Origin: Cenococcum geophilum 1.58
Lineage: Eukaryota > Ascomycota > Dothideomycetes > Gloniales > Gloniaceae
Assembly: GCA_001692895.1 (NCBI GenBank)
Contig: KV748189.1
Coordinates: 2,798,432 to 2,862,431 of the forward strand
Direction: 5' to 3'
DNA length: 64,000 nucleotides
Part shown: positions 58,013-64,000 of the stretch, piece after piece
Position numbering within the stretch: position 1 is the stretch's first letter
Layout of the letters: each line of letters begins with the position of its first letter
Translations under genes and position numbers: made by a program
The notes under the pieces: model-generated
Told to the model about the DNA's origin: nothing
Database searches by the model: none
Seen by the model: only the letters and a program-made list of their open reading frames with translations

Positions 58013-58437
58013 TATAACGGAACCTTATAGCAAGAACTACAATAGGCTTATTAATAGGCTAGGTGTATAGGAAATGTAAGTATAAAAGTTAACAACGTAA
58101 TAATAACTAGTGGAGTAGTTGCCTAACAGATTAACTCTAATTATATTCTAAGAATTACTATAAGGAAGGAACTATCTAGGTAGGGACTAAGGGTCCTTAA
58201 ATACACAACTATACTCCTATAAAATCCTTCTTATACGTGATACACGTTTTATACGTAAGGTACGTAAGTTCCTCTTATTCCTCTCGTTTAATACGTAGCA
58301 CATTATGTAACCTTAGTTACCATTCCTCGTCATATAGTTCTATTGGCTCTATCCTGGACTATGCCTAAATTAACTAACTAGCTTCTTCCGTCTCTTCTCT
58401 AAGTAGTCATAACATTGTACTTAAAGCGTCCGTAATA
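58013..58437 (-). repeat. 5' LTR of gypsy C
   Basis: 425 bp, from TATAACGGAACC to GCGTCCGTAATA on the plus strand. It is collinear with the 3' LTR without visible indels; differences are transitions. Confidence 0.9.
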
Positions 58438-61400
58438 TGGAGGGTAATAATATAGGTATATGTAAAGCCTATATTAAGGACGCCGATAGCCTTAAATATC
58501 TAACCCTTTTTCCCCTATTTAGTAAAAGCAACGGGCTTAATCTAGGGCCTGTTCCTGGCTTTCTACCTATATTTACCGCGGTAGAGGAGCTTCTAATTAC
58601 GCGTATATACGTTTATCTACAAGTCGTGCGTATACGCGGCTAGTAATATTGCTATACTAGCTACGTCTATTACTTTAGCCAGAACACACCAAAGACTTAA
58701 AGGTAACTACTATAGCTACCTACTAAACTCGATATACTGGTCGTAAGGCCTATAGTAGTAGAGGGTGGCGAATACCTAGGTCGGTGGTTTACTAAGCGGT
58801 ATACTATAAGGCGCTCTGCTATAGTATAGTAGCTTTACTTTCTAAAGGCCAATTATTCTAATTATTGCGACGTTAAAATATATAGCACTTGGCTTACTAG
58901 CTTACCTAAAAATGGCTCTATATTAAATTAGCTACCTTATATTAATAAGTTAGAGTCTAATTTTAGTGGCCTAATGGCTTACCCTACTACTCCTATATAA
59001 CGTCCTCTTGCTATTAATCCTCTGCCTACCGAGCTTAACAGTAATATACTAGACGGTAAATTTAATAACAATATACTAGATACTTTAGTTCCTGATTTAG
59101 TACCTAACCTTAATAAATTAGAGCTTTTAGGTCGTAAGGTTTAATACTAATAAGACCTATAAGCGGGCCTAAAGGTTCCCACTATGCGATAGATACCTCT
59201 CTCTAAGCAATTAGCTAGCTTTATTATGCGCGGCGCCTTTTCTACTCTATTTCCTTATAGTAAAGCCGATTTTAATATACTATAAAGCCGTATAGTTACC
59301 CTGGCTGCGTACGCCAAGTATATGCTTAAGTATTAGGACGGTCGGTTTAGCCGCTACCCCTTATTTCGCTATTATGTGTTTAATTAGATTATAAGAGAGC
59401 AAGCCCTTAACGCTACCCGCTTCCTTTACGGCTGATTAAATAAGAATAATCTATCTTTAAATAAGCTTAGTAATCTTATAAATAGCAATAGGGGTAGCTA
59501 GTTACTAAATAAGATTGTACGGTATATACGGAACCTTAAGGGCACTAGATTTTACTAGAGGCAGAAGAGAAATAAGCTTACGGCTTATACTAAGAATATT
59601 AAGAGCGGGTCTCTATTCTTTATACTTAGCGCTGCTAATCTATATTAGCATAATCTACACTCTTATATGCCTCTATTTAATAAATATAAGGCTGCTAATA
59701 AGGCTTAGCGCTACCAGATTGCTTCTTAAAATCTTAACAATAATCCGTATATTGCTGCTTACTAGCTATATTGCTGCTTTAATCTATTTAGGAAGCACGT
59801 ACTTATAGGCCTATTTAATAGTACTGACTTTTGGTCTTAATATAAGTGGTAGGTATAAGGTAGCGGCTATATACATAGCTTCTTATAGAGTTTAACAGCC
59901 CTAAGGCTAGATCCGTTAGCTAGTAACTTAAGGGCGGCTTTTACTAAGTACTAGGTTACTTTTATATCCGTAATTAATCCTAATTAATCTAGGTCTCCCA
60001 ATTTCTAATATCCTTTTACTCTTAGCTATAAAGAACAGCTTAATACTAGTAAGCTTCTTACTGCCTACCTTAATTAATTTTAACGGCACTATAATTACAC
60101 CAAATCTTACTGCTTAAGATTAAAGAAAGGCTCCACTAGAGTAAAGGAGTGCCGCTTCTATTTTCTACACTCTCTCCGTAATAAGGCTGCTGTATTAAAG
60201 GATTAAAATCTATATTATTGGACGTTTTATCTATAGCGTAATAATAAGCTTCTTAATAGTTATAATGCAGCTATAATATTAGCGTAGATGGTAAATATTA
60301 ATACGTTACCTGCTACGAGTATATTAGTAATAGTTAACTATATAGGCAAATATTGCAGTAAGAAAGAGAAGAAGTTAACTTCCTACTAGGAGTTACTCTA
60401 ATTAGTATAACCGCACGCCAATAGCCTTTATGCCTTTAGTTTGGTTGTGGCTAGGTTTATAAATAAGCTTATTACTAAACGCGATTAGTTAGCGCAGGAG
60501 GTATACTATTTACTTCTTAATATTCCCCTTTACGAAGGCTCTAGGAATATAGTAACTTTAGACTACTACTAGGAGGATAATTAAAGCGCTATATATAAGC
60601 TTAATAATAGGTAACTAAGAGGGTGCGGACTGTCTAACTATAAGAAATATAAGCGCCGCCTAGATGGGGTAGAGGATATTACTTTCCTTAATTTTCTACT
60701 CTATTTTAATTACTTTACTTATAAGCGTTAGCTAAGAGTAAGGCCTTAAGTTATATTGTACTTTCCGCGATATAACGGCGATTGTTCCTATCCGTAGTAT
60801 TCTAAGTTCTACCGTATAAAGCTTATTCTTTATTACCCGTAAAGGGAGTATAAGGAAGTAGCTACTTATACTAATGGATTTAGGGCCCCTAATTATATAG
60901 CTTCCTATTAGGCTTGCGTTAACTCTTATTAATACCTACCTAACTACTTCTGCAATTGGAAACTAGAGGAAGGTTGTAAAACTGCTAATAATATTAATAA
61001 GTTTGATGGCGGTTTTATAGACAACTTAGAGCTATACTAGTCCTTTAAGGCCTTATATGCCCGCGTTTAAAATACTAATAAAGTTAAAATTAAAGATTCT
61101 AACAGGCTTAGTAATAGGGAGCTTAATTATAACTACGACTAGAGTACGCATTAGGGTACGTACCCGCAGCTTAATAAGAGAACTTATTAGTAAAAAGTAT
61201 AGCTACAGCCTTTACTATAGAGCCGCCTATCCTAAACAGTAACTCCGTCCTCCTTATAACTAGGTCAGCGTTATATCTATAATGTTATAGTTAATTACTA
61301 TAGGCAGATCTAAGCGGGCCTTGGCCCCCCCCTACTGCGGATTAACGTTAATAGAGAGGTAGGAACCGGCAAATTATATCTTATTGCTGTCCTCTTTACT

Positions 61401-62760
61401 ACGCTCTGTAATATAGCAAGGGCTAATAATAAGCCGATGCTATTAGCTTGAGCGGCCCCTACTAGGGTAGCTACCTTTAATATTAACGGCAGAACTATAT
61501 ACGATCTATTAAGGTTTCCAGTAAATCGCCCGTTTAAGGAATTGCCTACTGCCAGTTTTACGCCTCTATAGTAAGCTTTTAAGGATATTTACTATCTCGT
61601 CCTTGACGAGAAATCTATAATTAGGTAAGTACATCTAGCCTAGATTAATCGCCGCCTCTATTAGATCTACCCTATATATAATAATAACTACTTCAGAGGC
61701 TTAAATATCTTACTAGTAGGCAATTTCCATTAGCTTCCCCCTGTAGGTTAGGCGGCCTTATATAGCAATCTACCCGCTAGGCCGTTAGAGCTCGCTAGCT
61801 ATAGAAAGGGAGCCTATAAGGCGATTAACCAAACAGCTGTCCTAGATTAAGTTATACGGTAGGGCGGTGATAACGCTAAGAGCTTTGTATTTAGGACAGC
61901 CCTTATAGAGCTACGTAGTGATTCTATAAGTAATTTGACCTAGAAGCTTCTTTTAACTAGGTATAAGCAGGGCCTATCTACCGATGAGGTTATAAGCTTT
62001 ATATATGGTACGCGCGCTACTATAGGTAAGTATAACACTATTCGGCTTCGCGACCTTTTACAGCTAGTGGTGGTTATTAAGTCAGTTAACACTAGTGTAG
62101 GTGCGCGGAAAGTTACTCCTAATTAGTGCAATACTATAGAGAATCTAGCCCTATGTATTGGCGCGAAAGTAATGCTAATATAGAATATCTGGGTTAAACT
62201 AGGCTTAGTAAACGGTACTACTAGTATAGTTAAAGATGTCGTATAGAAGGGACACGCGGATATTAAAAAGGATCAGCCTTAGTTACTACTAATTACGGTA
62301 GATGGGTACAACGGACCTACCCTATTCACTCGGCAGAATGGTAAGAAAGTCGTCCCTATATTTTCCGTACTTTATAAGTGGGAGGGTATAAGAGGCTCTT
62401 GCTTACAGCGTTAATTTCTAATTACTCTAGCTTTTGCTCTTACTGTATATAAAAGCTAGGGCCTAACACTTAACCGAGTAGTTTTAGATGTTAAGGAAAA
62501 GGATAAGATAGCCGGGCTAACCTATATAGCAATCTTATAAGTTAAGAAGCTTTTAGGGCTTATATTTGAACGTAGGTTCAATATAAAATGATTTTAGTTA
62601 TCTATAAGTAAGACTAAAGAGGTATAACAAGAAGATTTTGTATGGAGGTAGCAGTAACTACTTATAAACAACTTTTCCTAAATAGGAAATCATATACTGG
62701 CTTAGAGGTAAGCGAAGAATGCGGTATTCGTCTTAGTTTCCTAATTTTTAAATAGCTTAA
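58438..62760 (+). pseudogene. Helitron Rep-helicase relic, main piece (right copy)
   Basis: Plus-strand frame continuing from 50486. 58437-58643 is open and gives 'EGNNIGICKAYIKD', 'VPGFLP' and 'VEELLITR'. Then come the Helitron_like_N region (about 59200-60300), the HUH site near 59855-59885 with both His codons now Tyr ('GSGYIHS'/'GYIHS'-like, one His possibly retained), and the Tyr motif 'NYIGKYCSKKEKK' near 60335-60375, well preserved. The Pif1-type helicase has Walker A 'VGTGKLYLI' near 61360-61385, 'LDEKSIIR' near 61600-61622, 'VGNFH.LPP' near 61718-61745, and motifs V-VI ('GLTYIAIL') near 62430-62540. It was inactivated both by the gypsy C insertion and by stops. Confidence 0.85.
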
Positions 62761-62947
62761 CCGCAAAATCTAATTTTCTAAATTTTAATTCCCCTATCTA
62801 TCCTACCTTCTTACCGCTTCTAGAGCTGTTAGATATATATATAATGGTATATAAAGAGAATTAGTAGTTTTACCGGATTAATATTACTACTATTTATAGC
62901 GTTAATCAATTTTTAGAATTTTTTAAGTTTTTTTTAAAGGGCGGAAA

Positions 62948-63167
62948 TATTGCTTATATAAGGAGTTACGTAACCTCTAAGAATACATACTACTTAGGAC
63001 CGCATATTAGCAGCCACGACTTCTCTACCCTATAGTTAAGATTTTATATATACCGCACCTAGAGCTGCTTATAATAACTATTACCTATAAATCTACTAAT
63101 TTATAAATTAAAAATTAGACATAGTTAGAGCTATTAGTAGGGGTTATTAATCGCGCTCCCCGTAACA
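62948..63167 (+). repeat. LTR-like sequence 1, right copy (220 bp)
   Basis: The inverted counterpart of 32164-32383, same length. It starts TATTGCTTATATAAGG, a transition-altered TGTCGC start, after AAAGGGCGGAAA, and ends CTCCCCGTAACA. It is followed by AAATTTTAGATTTTAG and the gag relic. Confidence 0.6.
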
Positions 63168-63239
63168 AAATTTTAGATTTTAGTAATCTAAACTAATAAA
63201 TTAAATTAACGTCTAAATAAGGTTCTACTAAGACGCTAG

Positions 63240-63690
63240 CTAAACCCTAACCTAGACCCTTCCTAACCTATTAAATTTTAAAAATAATAACCCCTACTAA
63301 ATTAAAAATCAACCTTATCCTTAATAAGCCATCTAATTAGATTTAATAGTTCTTTATTATCTAAGACATAGCTAAAACTAATAAGGTATAGTAGTATATC
63401 GACCTATTTAAGAAGAAAGATAATCTTCTAAATCTTCTAAAGCTAGAACTACTAAGTCGGCCTATACTAAGGGACATACTACCTACGGCTATATTAATAG
63501 CAAAGCTAGACCTAAACTAGCTTACTACCTATAACTAGCTCTATGCCGAATATAAGGATAATCTACACGTATACTAGAAGCAAAAACAGGCTATAAACGA
63601 TATTAATAACTATATTATTTGTACTATATTAGTAGCCTACCTTCTACTTATCAACAGCCTTAGTAGTTAGTTATATTAAATATTTAAGGC
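63240..63690 (+). pseudogene. copia-type gag relic (right copy)
   Basis: Plus-strand translation gives an almost continuous stretch from about 63390: 'YIDLFKKKDNLLNLLKLELL', 'RPILRDILPTAILIAKLDL', then 'YQKQKQAINDINNYI' and 'ICTILVAYLLLI'. The pattern of a short hydrophobic block, then a K/Q-rich block leading to DINNYI, is typical of fungal copia gag N-termini. It is better preserved than the left copy. No protease or pol follows. Confidence 0.65.
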
Positions 63691-63797
63691 GTCTCTACTA
63701 CTATAGTAGCCACTACAGTGACAGAGACACCCTATATTTTGGTAAGTAATTAAGCCCATCTTATACGAGAATTTTATGCTATTAGTACTTACCAAAT
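63688..63797. repeat. 45-bp hairpin and 62-bp palindromic element, right copies
   Basis: The inverted counterparts of 31600-31643 and 31534-31595. GGCGTCTCTACTACTATAG at 63688 pairs imperfectly with the stretch ending 63732. ATTTTGGTAAGTA at 63736 and TACTTACCAAAT ending 63797 are the arms of the 62-bp element. Confidence 0.6.
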
Positions 63798-64000
63798 CAC
63801 GTGCTTATAGGGCCTCCTCCCGTTTATAAATACTTCTTCTATACCTTCCTCTCTTCCTTTCTTCTTCCTTATAAGAGCTGGCGGTGCTCTAATACTCCTC
63901 CTTAGTCCCTACTAAGGGACCTATTGGTTGACGTAGTAATATAGACAGTATTAGACGAGGAGACGGGCGAGAGAGAAGATAGAAAGGACGGAGGAGCCTC
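63798..64000 (-). repeat. 255-bp tandem-repeat unit, truncated by window end
   Basis: The reverse complement matches the third unit of the array at 30788-31533, including the CCTTAGTCCCTACTAAGG hairpin and the GGAGGAGCCTC end. Whether more units follow cannot be seen. Confidence 0.8.

Larger units (their letters stand above)
50487..58437 (-). mobile_element. Ty3/gypsy chromovirus C, full length, inserted in the right Helitron
   Basis: 7951 bp, exactly the length of element A. LTRs are 50487-50911 and 58013-58437 (425 bp each). The left flank TAGAG (50482-50486) and right flank TGGAG (58438-58442) are the 5-bp target duplication with one transition; the uninterrupted left Helitron copy has TAGAG at the matching site near 36910. 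The coding strand is minus. It belongs to the same family as A and B and lacks B's 123-bp duplication. Confidence 0.95.
49592..62947 (+). mobile_element. Helitron, right copy, inverted relative to the left copy, split by gypsy C
   Basis: Homology with the left copy starts at TTATTGACC (49592). A stem near the 5' end is better preserved here: GACCCGA at 49598-49604 with TCGGGTC at 49624-49630. After removal of gypsy C (50487-58437 plus one 5-bp duplication) the element is about 5.4 kb to the LTR, the same as the left copy. Homology then continues through LTR, gag relic, hairpins and 255-bp repeat to the window end. The Helitron 3' terminus could not be fixed. Confidence 0.82.

Noticed and set aside
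59515-59808. 97-codon plus-strand ORF, hydrophobic
   Set aside because: It overlaps the Helitron Rep frame in another phase; its Leu/Ile-rich look comes from AT-biased decay.

Overview
This window comes from a filamentous ascomycete (Pezizomycotina-like) genome. It is almost entirely a nested transposable-element block degraded by a RIP-like process. The retroelement reading frames are recognisable but riddled with TAA/TAG where Gln and Trp codons are expected, and catalytic Asp, Gly and His codons have changed by C-to-T or G-to-A transitions. The one intact gene I can support lies in a less mutated island at about 46.3-48.5 kb. It is a two-exon tautomerase-like gene on the minus strand, at 47177-47759. 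Species cannot be named from the sequence.

Layout. 1-22273 is a Ty1/copia-type element on the minus strand that begins before the window. It is interrupted by a LINE-like insertion (2403-3422) and by two neighbouring full-length chromodomain Ty3/gypsy elements on the plus strand, A (4706-12656) and B (12664-20708). A and B have perfect, overlapping 5-bp target duplications. 22274-22706 is a relic of another gypsy reverse transcriptase, and 22707-28704 is a second full-length copia of the same family as the first (element F). 28.7-30.6 kb holds minisatellite-like repeats, a solo LTR and unassigned AT-rich DNA. 30574-32383 holds two LTR-like sequences around a gag relic and three 255-bp tandem repeats. 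About 32.4-37.8 kb is a degraded Helitron (Rep plus Pif1-type helicase) on the minus strand. 37.8-38.7 kb holds short repeats and a 138-bp inverted-repeat element. 38911-46266 is a different copia (element D) carrying its own LINE-like insertion (41479-43427). Element D sits inside a gypsy solo LTR that ends at 46334.

46335-48560 is the gene island. 48.69-49.58 kb holds a foldback and minisatellites. From 49592 to the window end is a second copy of the Helitron plus the adjoining LTR, gag and repeat tract, in inverted orientation. It is interrupted by a third chromodomain gypsy element, C (50487-58437, minus strand).

The clearest result is the insertion chronology, which exact target duplications allow to be read directly. 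The most unusual structure is the Helitron/LTR/gag/satellite composite, present twice in inverted orientation around the only live gene. I did not find a convincing new gene system. Domain boundaries inside the mutated elements are approximate because they were read by eye through stop codons.
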